Shown piece after piece: positions 17,837-25,937 of a stretch of DNA of 64,000 nucleotides. Source of the stretch: JBCCMQ01 sp039026235 (GTDB lineage: Bacteria > Pseudomonadota > Alphaproteobacteria > Rhodobacterales > Rhodobacteraceae). The stretch's first letter is position 1; every line of letters begins with the position of its first letter. Made by a program: the position numbers and the translations under genes. The stretch spans positions 124,001-188,000 of the forward strand of contig JBCCMQ010000002.1 of assembly GCA_039026235.1 (NCBI GenBank), given 5' to 3'. A model generated the notes under the pieces. That model saw nothing but the letters and a program-made list of their open reading frames with translations. It ran no database searches and was not told the DNA's origin.

Positions 17837-18571
17837 CTAGCGCCGCAGCAGGCGCGCGCGACCATAAAGCGTTGTGATCACCACGCGGTCGACGACATAG
17901 AAGCCATCTGTTCCGGGTTCATACTCGACCCGTATTGGAAAGAACTGCCGTTCAGCCATTTCCTCGGGCTCAAAGCCCGCCACGCGCTCGTAGCGCCCTG
18001 TGCAGATAATCCTGTTGTCTTTGCGCTCGGCGTTGGCAAGCAGGATGCGGCTTCTGCGGCGCCCATCGAACATATCAAAGCGCATCTTGCAGACCTGGGC
18101 ACCGGGCTGGTCGCGCAGGACCATGTAGATTGCTGTCATTGGGTCAAGGGTTCCACCCTGTTGCGAAGGGTCTAGGTCGTATGGCTTGGGGCCTTGAACC
18201 GGTTCATACTCCTTAACCTGGGGCACGCCACCAATGTAGGACATGCGTGCCTTGCTCTGGCGGCGCCCGGTGTTTGCTTCTTCGCTATAAGCGCTTGGCA
18301 CGAATGTCTGGCCGCGCAGGCGTCCCTGCGATTGCGCTTCGTATCTGGCGCGGGTCAGCGCACCGATAACGCCGACACTCTGTGCGCGGCCGGCGGTCGA
18401 ATACTGGCCACCCTGCTCGGTTCCTTTGTAACTGAGCGTGCCGCCCCGTATGGAGCCGATATAGACATCGAAGACGCCCGCGCTGCTACGCGCCACCGCG
18501 CTGCCACTGGTAAGGCCGACCGACATCAGCGCCATGGCGGTCGCAACCGCCAGCCGATACATCACTTTCAT
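17837..18571 (-). CDS. DUF3108-containing secreted protein
   Basis: 244 residues. The N-terminal MKVMYRLAVATAMALMSVGL runs into a signal peptide cleaved near SAVARSSA. The mature part contains beta-rich GTLSYKGTEQGGQYSTAGRAQ and TVVDPMTAIYM-like phrases of the DUF3108 family of periplasmic proteins (here DPMTAIYMVLRDQPG). The function of the family is not established; a link with lipid or lipoprotein traffic has been proposed. Divergent from meaB. Confidence 0.7.
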   Translation of the reverse strand: MKVMYRLAVATAMALMSVGLTSGSAVARSSAGVFDVYIGSIRGGTLSYKGTEQGGQYSTAGRAQSVGVIGALTRARYEAQSQGRLRGQTFVPSAYSEEANTGRRQSKARMSYIGGVPQVKEYEPVQGPKPYDLDPSQQGGTLDPMTAIYMVLRDQPGAQVCKMRFDMFDGRRRSRILLANAERKDNRIICTGRYERVAGFEPEEMAERQFFPIRVEYEPGTDGFYVVDRVVITTLYGRARLLRR

Positions 18572-18652
18572 TCCATGTACTCGCTCTGGACAGCCCCTTT
18601 GCTTCGGGGCAGTAATTTGCGACCAACGTGATCGCTTTGGGATCGATATTCA

Positions 18653-19663
18653 ATGACAGCGGCGTCGCAACCGATGACATCGCCCCTGGTGGACCGGGTG
18701 CTTGCGGGCGATCGCCGCGCGCTGGCCCGTGCCATAACACTGGTCGAAAGTGCGCGCGCCGATCACCGGCAAGAGGCCGATGCACTTGTCACCGCCGCAC
18801 GTGGATCGGGCCGCCAAGCCCTGCGCATTGGCCTTTCCGGCACGCCGGGCGTTGGTAAGTCGACATTTATCGAGACGTTCGGTTTGCGCCTAGTCGATGC
18901 GGGGCACCGGGTGGCCGTTCTTGCCGTTGATCCCAGCTCAACCCGCACAGGCGGATCAATTCTGGGTGACAAAACCCGGATGGAGCGCCTGGCGCGGGCG
19001 CCCGGGGCCTATATCCGGCCTTCGCCCAGCCAGACACATTTGGGCGGTGTGGCGCGTAGAACGCGCGAGGCAATTGCGCTCTGCGAGGGCGCAGGCTTTG
19101 ACATTGTACTGGTGGAAACCGTGGGTGTCGGACAGTCAGAAACCATGGTCGCGGATATGACTGACCTCTTCGTTCTGTTGCTGGCGCCCGCGGGAGGCGA
19201 CGAACTGCAAGGGGTCAAGAGGGGCATAATGGAGATCGCCGATCTTATCCTGATCAACAAAGCTGATGGGGATCTGGAGCCAGCGGCCAAGCGGACGGTT
19301 GCGGACTATGCCGGTGCGCTGAGGCTTTTGCGAAAGCGTCCGGAAGATCCGCCGGAGTATCCAAAGGCCCTGGCAGTTTCAGCCACAGCTGATCTGGGAA
19401 TTGACACGGCCTGGAAAGCGATGACCGATCTTGCCGATTGGCGCCGCGCCGAAGGCCACTGGACCAGACGTCGCGCGGGTCAGGACAGCCAGTGGTTTGA
19501 GGAAGAATTGTCCAACGGCCTCCAATCTCTGTTGGCGGGTGGTGTCGGTGGTCGGAAGATGATCGACCGCTTGAGGACTGAGGTGGAATCCGGTCAGCGC
19601 GCACCAACCGATGCGGCCAGCGAGGCCCTGCAGGCGATCAAGAACGCCCTTTCAAGCAAATGA
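18653..19663 (+). CDS. meaB: Methylmalonyl-CoA mutase-associated GTPase MeaB
   Basis: 336 residues, G3E-family GTPase that guards and reloads adenosylcobalamin on methylmalonyl-CoA mutase (propionate route). P-loop GTPGVGKST at 63-71, then VLAVDPSSTRTGGSILGDKT, GFDIVLVETVGVGQSE and the guanine-recognition NKAD. The C-terminus carries the dimerisation arm. No mutase gene adjoins it here; prpE elsewhere in the window supports a propionate pathway. ATG 18653 is used; a second in-frame ATG lies at 18674. Confidence 0.92.
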   Translation: MTAASQPMTSPLVDRVLAGDRRALARAITLVESARADHRQEADALVTAARGSGRQALRIGLSGTPGVGKSTFIETFGLRLVDAGHRVAVLAVDPSSTRTGGSILGDKTRMERLARAPGAYIRPSPSQTHLGGVARRTREAIALCEGAGFDIVLVETVGVGQSETMVADMTDLFVLLLAPAGGDELQGVKRGIMEIADLILINKADGDLEPAAKRTVADYAGALRLLRKRPEDPPEYPKALAVSATADLGIDTAWKAMTDLADWRRAEGHWTRRRAGQDSQWFEEELSNGLQSLLAGGVGGRKMIDRLRTEVESGQRAPTDAASEALQAIKNALSSK

Positions 19664-19691
19664 CTGGGATCTATCCAGCGCACATCGCGTC

Positions 19692-19720
19692 TTGACGCCT
19701 TGGGGCCAGCACCCTAAACA
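19692..19720 (+). promoter_or_regulatory. Sigma-70-type promoter of rpmB
   Basis: TTGACG (19692-19697), 17-base spacer, TAAACA (19715-19720), about 100 bases before the rpmB start. Good spacing and match to the alphaproteobacterial housekeeping consensus. Confidence 0.6.
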
Positions 19721-19736
19721 CCGCGAACGGATTCTA

Positions 19737-19773
19737 GGGCAGGGCCATGACCCTGCCCATTTGCATTAATGCA
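19737..19773 (+). promoter_or_regulatory. Structured 5' leader of rpmB
   Basis: Two adjacent perfect hairpins in the leader: GGGCAGGG/CCCTGCCC (19737-19744 and 19751-19758, loop CCATGA), and the 12-base palindrome TGCATTAATGCA (19762-19773). No T-run follows, so they look like leader structure rather than a terminator of meaB. Autogenous control is a possibility, not shown. Confidence 0.45.
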
Positions 19774-19823
19774 GGGTGTCGTCGCATACGGCGAATGGTG
19801 CCCAAAACCGAAGGAAGTAACGT

Positions 19824-20117
19824 ATGTCGCGCCGCTGCGAACTGACTGGGAAAGGCCCCATGGTTGGCAACAATGTCAGCCACGCCAACAACAAAACCAA
19901 GCGTCGTTTCCTGCCAAACTTGCAGGATGTGACCCTGCAGTCCGAAACACTTGGCCGTGGCTTCAAGCTTCGGATTACGTCGGCGGCCTTGCGATCTGTC
20001 GATCACCGTGGCGGGCTCGACAGCTATCTTGCTAAGGCCAAGGACACGGACCTTTCGCCAAACGCGCTGAAAATCAAAAAAGATATTGAGAAAGCGCGCT
20101 CAGCCGCGACCGCTTAA
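19824..20117 (+). CDS. rpmB: 50S ribosomal protein L28
   Basis: 97 residues. MSRRCELTGKGPMVGNNVSH and NNKTKRRFLPNLQ are diagnostic of L28, with the alphaproteobacterial-length C-terminus. Structural protein of the large subunit. Preceded by GAAGGAAG as ribosome binding site. Monocistronic: promoter upstream and a strong terminator downstream. Confidence 0.97.
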   Translation: MSRRCELTGKGPMVGNNVSHANNKTKRRFLPNLQDVTLQSETLGRGFKLRITSAALRSVDHRGGLDSYLAKAKDTDLSPNALKIKKDIEKARSAATA

Positions 20118-20141
20118 TCAGAGGCGGAACCGGGACAGTCT

Positions 20142-20173
20142 GGGCCTCGCTTTCGGCGGGGCCCATTTTTTTT
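20142..20173 (+). terminator. Intrinsic terminator of rpmB
   Basis: GGGCCTCGC (20142-20150) and GCGGGGCCC (20156-20164) form a 9-bp stem with one G-T wobble and a TTTCG loop; eight Ts (20166-20173) follow. A textbook terminator. Confidence 0.88.
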
Positions 20174-20228
20174 GTCCTGCGTCAGCGTGCCGGCCTTTTG
20201 TCGTCCGGTCGCCGAAGGTAAGGCGTAA

Positions 20229-20399
20229 GTGATAGATCGCCGCTTCCGGCACATCTCTTGGGCACTGATTGCGCCTATCATCCTGACCTCGGTCGGTATG
20301 GGCCTTGCAAGGCCGGTTATGCCGGGGATGATTACGATGGTGATCTCTTCCGGCGAGAACTTCACCCGGCAGGCGTTAATTGCCCATGACAGCCAGTAG
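20229..20399 (+). CDS. Possible small membrane peptide (56 residues)
   Basis: GTG start with TAAGG 5 bases upstream. The product is basic at the N-terminus (MIDRRFRHISW), then hydrophobic (ALIAPIILTSVGMGLA), then MPGMITMVISSGENFT. One possible membrane segment. It lies past the rpmB terminator in the 417-base gap before the sirtuin gene, where nothing else is evident. No family recognised; the ribosome binding site is the main support. Confidence 0.35.
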   Translation: MIDRRFRHISWALIAPIILTSVGMGLARPVMPGMITMVISSGENFTRQALIAHDSQ

Positions 20400-20534
20400 A
20401 ACCCGCGCCCCGTTATCTGGAATGTCTTGGGGTGGATATCGCAATGACCGCAGTGGCTGCACCTCCGTCGACGGAGTGCGCCTCGATGAGCGCATCACCT
20501 GCCTTTGCGATACGTGATGGACGGGCAGCGGCCA

Positions 20535-21227
20535 CTAACCGTCCAGCACTTCTTGCACCCAAGCAGGCACTATGTCGCTGGCTGGGCCGAATAAGTGGCG
20601 GTCAAAGACGTCTGATACATCGGACGGCGCGAGGTTCAACTCGATTGTATCGGCACCAGCCGCGGCCGCTTCGGCGACAAAGCCCGCGGCCGGATAGACC
20701 TGCCCCGACGTGCCGATGGCAGCAAAAAGATCGCATTTGGTCAGCGCCGTTTCGATGCTGTCCATGTGATAGGGAAATTCGCCGAACCAAACGATGTCTG
20801 GTCTGGTTGCCGGGCGGTTGCAGGCGGGGCAGGGATCGGCCGATGAAATTTCCCGCGGAGCAGGCCAGCGATGCGCGCATGCAGCACAGAGAGCGCCCGC
20901 GAGGGTGCCGTGCATGTGGAGCACATTGCGGCTTCCCGCGCGTTCATGCAGATCATCCACATTCTGCGTGATGATCAGCACATTAGCGGCGTAATCCCGT
21001 TCTAGACGAGCTAGCGCTGCGTGTGCAGCGTTGGGCGAGGCGTCGAGGCAATTGGCCCGCCGAGCGTTGTAAAAGCTGTGAACAAGATCCGGGTTGCGCG
21101 CAAATCCCTGGGGTGTCGCGACTTCCTCAAGGTCGTATTTTGTCCAAAGCCCGTCCTTATCGCGAAATGTCCCCAAGCCACTCTCGGCCGAGACCCCGGC
21201 CCCGGTAAGAACGACCATATTGGTCAT
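20535..21227 (-). CDS. cobB: NAD-dependent protein deacylase, CobB/Sir2
   Basis: 230 residues. GAGVSAESGLGTFRDKDGLW (9-28), TQNVDDLH (87-94), the catalytic His in MHGTL (His106) and four zinc cysteines (114, 117, 133, 136). YNARR at 53-57 gives the Tyr-x-x-Arg pair seen in class III sirtuins with desuccinylase activity. Cytoplasmic. It removes acetyl or succinyl groups from proteins using NAD, for instance from acyl-CoA synthetases; prpE in this window carries the typical target lysine motif, but the link is inferred. Confidence 0.92.
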   Translation of the reverse strand: MTNMVVLTGAGVSAESGLGTFRDKDGLWTKYDLEEVATPQGFARNPDLVHSFYNARRANCLDASPNAAHAALARLERDYAANVLIITQNVDDLHERAGSRNVLHMHGTLAGALCAACAHRWPAPREISSADPCPACNRPATRPDIVWFGEFPYHMDSIETALTKCDLFAAIGTSGQVYPAAGFVAEAAAAGADTIELNLAPSDVSDVFDRHLFGPASDIVPAWVQEVLDG

Positions 21228-21294
21228 GTAAGGACTGACCCGCGCGTTTCATCGCCTTGGTGGGCCCTGGTCCGGGCTGGCATGCATAAAGATC

Positions 21295-21651
21295 TCAGCT
21301 GCAGTAGACCTCTGCCACCCGACCGAATTCCTTGTAGCGCTGCCAAAAACGTTCGTCGGACGGTCTGTCCGATTGGCGCACGACCTGCGCCTGATGCGGA
21401 TCGTCGAAAAATGCCGCAGCGCGCCTTTGCTCATTAAGTGACAGGGTGCGGTTCGCAGCCTGCTGGATACAGCCGCAAAGTGTCCGTTGCCCCGGGGACC
21501 GTTCGGACGCGATACAAGCACGCTCGATATCGCGCGCTGACGCCGGGGCGACCGCCAAAAAGGAAAATGTTGCGGCACACAGTCCGCAAAGAACTAAGGT
21601 TTTTCTGAACACTCGATTTGCCTCGTTTGCGCCGGACTGTTTTTCCGACAT
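21295..21651 (-). CDS. Small secreted hypothetical protein
   Basis: 118 residues from ATG 21651. A hydrophobic stretch (TLVLCGLCAATFSFLAVAPASA) forms a signal peptide ending near ASARD. The mature domain has four cysteines (CIAS, CGC, YCS) and a helical Arg/Gln-rich region. No family recognised. The frame is open 41 residues further upstream, but that part overlaps the Lrp gene and lacks a signal. It follows the Lrp gene on the same strand. Confidence 0.55.
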   Translation of the reverse strand: MSEKQSGANEANRVFRKTLVLCGLCAATFSFLAVAPASARDIERACIASERSPGQRTLCGCIQQAANRTLSLNEQRRAAAFFDDPHQAQVVRQSDRPSDERFWQRYKEFGRVAEVYCS

Positions 21652-21739
21652 CCTCTGCCTGTGGATAGAATGCCGTGGATTCCGGCAAAAAACAATTCCC
21701 GCGTGCAATCTGATGTGCAAAGCAAGGGAACGCCCCCCC

Positions 21740-22192
21740 TTATTCGCGCGCATCCTTGGGGCTACCCATGACAATGTAGCTCGTCAACGATTGAACCATC
21801 GGCAAATCGCCGAGAATGTCGGTGTGGAACGTCTTGTAGTCGGTCAAATCTGCCACCTCGACGCGCAGCAGATACTCGACGTTGCCAGTAATGTTGTGAC
21901 ATTCGCGAACCTGCGGCGCACGCGCCATCGCCTTTTCAAATGAAACCTGCGCGTCTTTGCTGTGCAGCTTCAGCCCCACCGCAATATAGGCAAGAAATCC
22001 GCGGCCCGTTCTTTCGCGGTCAAGCACCGCGCGATATCCCTTGATGATACCGGATCTCTCAAGTTCCTGTACCCGCCGCAGGCAGGCGGAGGCAGACAAG
22101 CCCACGCGCTCTGAAAGCTCTGTGTTCGGAATCCGTCCGTCTTTAGACAGTTCTTGCAATATTCGGTCGTTCAAGTCGTCTATCTTCGTCAT
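21740..22192 (-). CDS. Lrp/AsnC-family transcriptional regulator
   Basis: 150 residues from ATG 22192. The helix-turn-helix (DGRIPNTELSERVGLSASAC, about 19-38) is followed by the RAM ligand-binding domain (ECHNITGNVEYLLRVEV). Typical size. Divergent from an amino-acid exporter gene with a perfect palindrome between, the classical arrangement for an Lrp regulator of an exporter, with an amino acid as probable effector. Confidence 0.92.
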   Translation of the reverse strand: MTKIDDLNDRILQELSKDGRIPNTELSERVGLSASACLRRVQELERSGIIKGYRAVLDRERTGRGFLAYIAVGLKLHSKDAQVSFEKAMARAPQVRECHNITGNVEYLLRVEVADLTDYKTFHTDILGDLPMVQSLTSYIVMGSPKDARE

Positions 22193-22199
22193 TAAGTGC

Positions 22200-22217
22200 G
22201 AACTTAGACTTAAGTTC
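22200..22217. promoter_or_regulatory. Palindromic operator between the Lrp regulator and LysE genes
   Basis: GAACTTA-GACT-TAAGTTC: 7-base arms at 22200-22206 and 22211-22217, 8 bases upstream of the regulator ATG and inside the divergent promoter region. Lrp/AsnC operators are often AT-rich palindromes, so autoregulation plus exporter control is likely. Confidence 0.6.
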
Positions 22218-22284
22218 ACGTTATTCGCAATCTTTGGGCGTCGATAGCGCGGCATACTTGCGCGGTATCAAATCGGAATTCCAA

Positions 22285-22881
22285 ATGTCGTATGAACTGG
22301 TTGCCGCGCTTGTCGCGTTTGCATTTGTGACGTCGATCACGCCTGGACCCAACAATCTGATGCTGATGGCGTCGGGTGCAAACTTTGGCTTCTGGCCGAC
22401 TTTACCGCACATGCTGGGAATAGCGCTGGGTCATCTTTTTATGGTTGTGCTGCTCGGCGTTGGGCTGATTGGATTATTCGAGACATTTCCGACCAGCTAT
22501 CTGGTGCTGAAGATGGTGTCGGTCGCCTATTTAACCTGGCTCGCCTGGAAGATCGCCACTGCCGCCCCGCCGAAAGAAGGCGGAACAAAGGGCACGCCGA
22601 TGACCTTTTTGCAGGCTGCGGCATTCCAATGGGTCAATCCAAAAGCGTGGGCCATGGCGCTGGGTGCGATTGCCGCCTACGCGCCAAGCCGCGAGCTTTG
22701 GGCTGTTCTGCTTGTTGGGGTCGTCTTCACAGTCACAAACCTGCCGTCGATCAGTGTCTGGACACTTATGGGGCAGGGGTTGGCGCGGGTGCTCACGAAC
22801 CCTTCGCGCCTGCGGGCCTTCAACTTCTTCATGGCCGCGCTGCTTATGCTCAGCCTTTGGCCGGTTGTTCACCCTGTTTAG
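22285..22881 (+). CDS. LysE/RhtB-family amino-acid exporter
   Basis: 198 residues with about six membrane helices. The signature SITPGPNNLMLMASG lies in the first helical region, followed by LPHMLGIALGHLFMVVLL. The family exports lysine, arginine, homoserine or threonine; the substrate is unknown. ATG 22285 is chosen because the hydrophobic N-terminus starts there; an upstream in-frame start at 22234 would run through the promoter region. Confidence 0.88.
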   Translation: MSYELVAALVAFAFVTSITPGPNNLMLMASGANFGFWPTLPHMLGIALGHLFMVVLLGVGLIGLFETFPTSYLVLKMVSVAYLTWLAWKIATAAPPKEGGTKGTPMTFLQAAAFQWVNPKAWAMALGAIAAYAPSRELWAVLLVGVVFTVTNLPSISVWTLMGQGLARVLTNPSRLRAFNFFMAALLMLSLWPVVHPV

Positions 22882-22887
22882 TCCACC

Positions 22888-24435
22888 TCAATCGCAGGTC
22901 CGCTCGTAGTAGAAAAACGCGTGCTCGAGGTCGGCATCCGGGCTCAACCAGCGCATCCGTTCCGGCGTGATCAGTGTCTCGACACGCATTTTGTAGCAGC
23001 TTTTAAATTCGGCGTTTTCGGACAGTTCGACATCGGTCAGAAACCAGGGTTTGCCGACAGGGGTTCCCATGGAGGGCCCAGCAATAATGTAATCGGGTGC
23101 CCGTTCTACAATGTAGGCTGCATCGCCTTTTGCGTGGCCGGGCATATACTGCATCGGCGCTGCAGTAGGAAACGGAATATCGTCTCGCTTGGCGATATGA
23201 GCGTCGTTCAGTCCCAGCATGTCGATGTAATGAAATCCGTCAGCAAAAAACGGTGTTGATCCAGCCGTATGAAGCGCCACAAGGCTTCCGTCGGGCCAGG
23301 CCTCGCGTATGCGTTCAGCCGTAATGCGACCGAAAAACGCTGCGTTATCATTGTGTTGTGGTGGACTTATGAAGGCGCCAAACAAGGTTAGGATTGCTGT
23401 CACCGCTGCGACCATTTGAGTGCTCCCGCCGGATAGGGGCCGAAGGGCCGCCAACAGCATGAGCGCTGAGAACGGCACCAGAGGCACCAGAAAGCGCGCG
23501 CCCGGCATATGGTCGCCGCCGGACCAGACAACATAGCAGGCGCCGAAAGACAAAGGCGCTGCGGCCAGCCAAAAGACGTTGTCCCGCGGCCCCCTGATAA
23601 TCGCAGAAATCATCGCCAAAAAGCCGAACCAGACAATCGGGACCCAAAAAACCGCCTTACCGAAAAAGACCGGAAGCCACAGCAACCGGATGTCGTACGA
23701 AAGCCCGGCTTTGGCATAGAAGGTAAGTGGCAGAAGTTCACCGTAGTAGCTGAACCTCCAACCCATGTGCGCGAAGGATACCAGGGCGGGGATGCCGGTG
23801 ACAATGCAGGCTGCGAGAAAGGCGCGCCCGCGGCCGCCCGGGGCACCCATGAAGATGCCAAAGCCAATGCCGGCGATCAGCACCGCGGCGTCGAGCCGTG
23901 TTAGGACCACAATCGAAAACGCAAGGGCCGCCGCCGCCAGCGCCGGTAGCCGAAGCGCCCGCCCCCCTTCGCTGAGGAGCGCCAGAAGTCCAAGCGACAA
24001 AAGCCCGGCCACAACTACCGTCTCCAGACCGCCAAGCACCCAAAGCGCAACGGCCGGTGTGGTGCCGACCGCCGCGACGATCAGCGCACGAACAACGGCG
24101 TTCTCGTCTCCGGGCAGCACCCGGGGCGCGATCGTCCAAAAAGCGAAGATCAAGGCCACAACACCCAGGGCATTCAGAAACCGCACGGCGAATTCGGGTT
24201 CCAACCCGATGCCCATCAGTGCCGCTGCACTGACAACGTGGAGGAAGTTGGTATATCCTTCGATCCGTTCACCCAGGTTCCAGCTAAGCTCGCCGTGGTT
24301 CAGTAGGTTTCGTGCGTAGCGCAGCGAGATATAGGTGTCATCGTGAAAAAAACGCCGGTGGCGGTAGAGCAAGACGGCCAGGCCAAGGAGGGCCCCGAGA
24401 AGCCCGATGTAATCCCACATATTCCGTTGGCGCAT
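22888..24435 (-). CDS. GT-C membrane glycosyltransferase, AftB-like
   Basis: 515 residues, about ten membrane helices. Near the N-terminus FFHDDTYISLRYARNL carries the acidic pair Asp32/Asp33, followed by LSWNLGERIEGYTN, a signature of AftB-type arabinofuranosyltransferases and related bacterial GT-C proteins. A periplasmic C-terminal domain follows (HYIDMLGLNDAHI and similar). AGGAG 7 bases before ATG 24435 fixes the start. The acceptor is unknown. The GT2 gene just upstream on the same strand suggests a surface-glycan role. Confidence 0.75.
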   Translation of the reverse strand: MRQRNMWDYIGLLGALLGLAVLLYRHRRFFHDDTYISLRYARNLLNHGELSWNLGERIEGYTNFLHVVSAAALMGIGLEPEFAVRFLNALGVVALIFAFWTIAPRVLPGDENAVVRALIVAAVGTTPAVALWVLGGLETVVVAGLLSLGLLALLSEGGRALRLPALAAAALAFSIVVLTRLDAAVLIAGIGFGIFMGAPGGRGRAFLAACIVTGIPALVSFAHMGWRFSYYGELLPLTFYAKAGLSYDIRLLWLPVFFGKAVFWVPIVWFGFLAMISAIIRGPRDNVFWLAAAPLSFGACYVVWSGGDHMPGARFLVPLVPFSALMLLAALRPLSGGSTQMVAAVTAILTLFGAFISPPQHNDNAAFFGRITAERIREAWPDGSLVALHTAGSTPFFADGFHYIDMLGLNDAHIAKRDDIPFPTAAPMQYMPGHAKGDAAYIVERAPDYIIAGPSMGTPVGKPWFLTDVELSENAEFKSCYKMRVETLITPERMRWLSPDADLEHAFFYYERTCD

Positions 24436-24558
24436 TTGCCTGCTCCTGCCTGCGCATTTTTTTCGTGGTTTGTACACGCCCAAGCCTAACGGCGACAGAT
24501 TGCGGAATCTTTGACCTGTCGCTTCCTTGGCGTCTGTTGCTTTTGCGGCAGTGTTGGT

Positions 24559-25383
24559 TCAGGCGGCCCGCGCCAGGCTGAGGCGCCGATACACAAAGCG
24601 GTAATAGCTGAGGCCCGGCTCCTTGACGATTTCCTTGGCATAGGCCGCGTTGAGTTTTGCCTTTGCGGCAAAGACCCGTGCGGCGGCGGCCCGCTGGGAT
24701 GGCGGCACGCGGGTGCTTCCGGCTAGGACGTCAAGGCGATAGTCGCGATAATCCTGCGCAAGCCGGGCGCAAAAGCCCGTCTGTCGCGTCGTACTTCCGG
24801 CCCTCAGGTTCAGCCGGTAGACCGCCGGGGAGATCGGTGCGCGTCCGCCGGCGCGGGCCAGAGCCTCAAGTGAAAACAGGATGTCCTGGGCGGCGCGGTC
24901 TGAAAACTGTCCGGCACGCGCGCGCGGAAGCACCGGCCAGAAACTGGCACCGGTTTCCGCCATGTCCGCATAGCGCAGCCAGCGCCCCTCAGGCAGTTCC
25001 ATCAGCGTCCGGCCCGCTTCGCGCACCGACGTTCGGGAAAAGGCGACGCCATGGGCCCGGGCGGGTCCAAGAGCTGCCGCCAGATAGCCGGGTGCCCAGC
25101 GGTCATCGGCGTCAAGAAACGCGACCCATTGTCCGCGCGCCGCCGCCAGCCCCCGGTTGCGCGCCGCACCGGCGCCTGACGCCATGGGCCCGGCAGCTGT
25201 GAACCGAAGCACAGCGTCATGGCCCAGACGTTCCGCATAATCGGCGCCGTCGTCCGAGACGACGACAATCTCGTAGTGTTCGGGGGCAAGCCCGCACTGC
25301 TTGATAGAGGTGACGGCCTGGACAACTTCTTTCCCGGCCCGGTAGGCCGGCACGATTACCGAGACCAAAGGTGGTGGCGCCAT
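24559..25383 (-). CDS. Family 2 glycosyltransferase
   Basis: 274 residues, GT-A fold. PLVSVIVPAYRAGKEV opens the nucleotide-binding half; VVSDDGAD and FLDADDRW (DxD-type motif) bind the sugar nucleotide and metal. GAGAARNRGLAAARGQ is typical. Soluble inverting transferase acting at the cytoplasmic face. AGGGGG lies upstream of ATG 25383. Same strand as the GT-C gene, about 120 bases apart; the two probably work in one glycan pathway. Confidence 0.9.
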   Translation of the reverse strand: MAPPPLVSVIVPAYRAGKEVVQAVTSIKQCGLAPEHYEIVVVSDDGADYAERLGHDAVLRFTAAGPMASGAGAARNRGLAAARGQWVAFLDADDRWAPGYLAAALGPARAHGVAFSRTSVREAGRTLMELPEGRWLRYADMAETGASFWPVLPRARAGQFSDRAAQDILFSLEALARAGGRAPISPAVYRLNLRAGSTTRQTGFCARLAQDYRDYRLDVLAGSTRVPPSQRAAAARVFAAKAKLNAAYAKEIVKEPGLSYYRFVYRRLSLARAA

Positions 25384-25937
25384 GCTGGCCCCCTGTCGTT
25401 CCGTGGACCGCCATATGCGTCAATTGCCGCCCGAGGCAAGCCCTGGTTCAAAACGACGGGTGCTTTGCGCGCGACCGTAGCAGGCGCACGCCGCACCAAG
25501 CCAAAGAAAAACCGCAGGCGCGCCCCCCACGGGAGCGCCTGCGGTTCTCTTTCTTCCAACGTCAGGTATCGGGTCTGCAGACTGGATATGCGGTCTACCT
25601 TGGCACGTTTATTCTGCTCGTCCCCAAATCCCGATCCCCGCACGGTGCCATTGGCCCTCCCCGGATCCAAACCGGACCATCCTCCCCGTAGGTCCGACCG
25701 GCCGCCGCGCATAATCTGAAAATCAATGCAATATGGTTCCCCTCTGCCGGGCCTAGCCGGCAACAGATTACGATAATGGACCACCCTAACACAGTTTTGC
25801 CGGATCGGGAAACACTGTGGATGGCAGTGCTCTTTTCGGCCGTCTGTTCCTTAACGCGTCTGCAGAGCGGCCAATGTTCAAACCGGTTACGACGGGCCGT
25901 ATCATGCGGGCACGCGCGAAGTGTGGAAGGCACAAAG
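25384..25937. other. Long gene-poor region with a terminator hairpin
   Basis: 554 bases between the GT2 start and the end of the heptad-repeat gene. It holds the minus-strand terminator at 25510-25546. A minus-strand frame (25356-25784) is open across it, overlapping GT2 by 28 bases, but it starts with GTG, has no ribosome binding site and is interrupted by the terminator hairpin, so it is not called. No tRNA or small RNA was recognised. Confidence 0.4.
25510..25546 (-). terminator. Strong hairpin terminator, minus strand
   Basis: AACCGCAGGCGC and GCGCCTGCGGTT (25510-25521 and 25535-25546) form a perfect 12-bp stem over a 13-base loop. Reading the minus strand, a T-rich run (TTTTTCTTT) follows. 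It probably ends transcripts from the repeat-protein gene about 400 bases upstream on that strand, protecting the GT2 promoter. Confidence 0.7.

Noticed and set aside
20114..20365. Minus-strand frame of 83 residues at the rpmB end
   Set aside because: It runs antisense over the rpmB terminator and has no ribosome binding site.
25356..25784. 142-residue minus-strand frame between the GT2 and repeat genes
   Set aside because: GTG start without ribosome binding site, overlaps the GT2 start and is crossed by a strong terminator hairpin.
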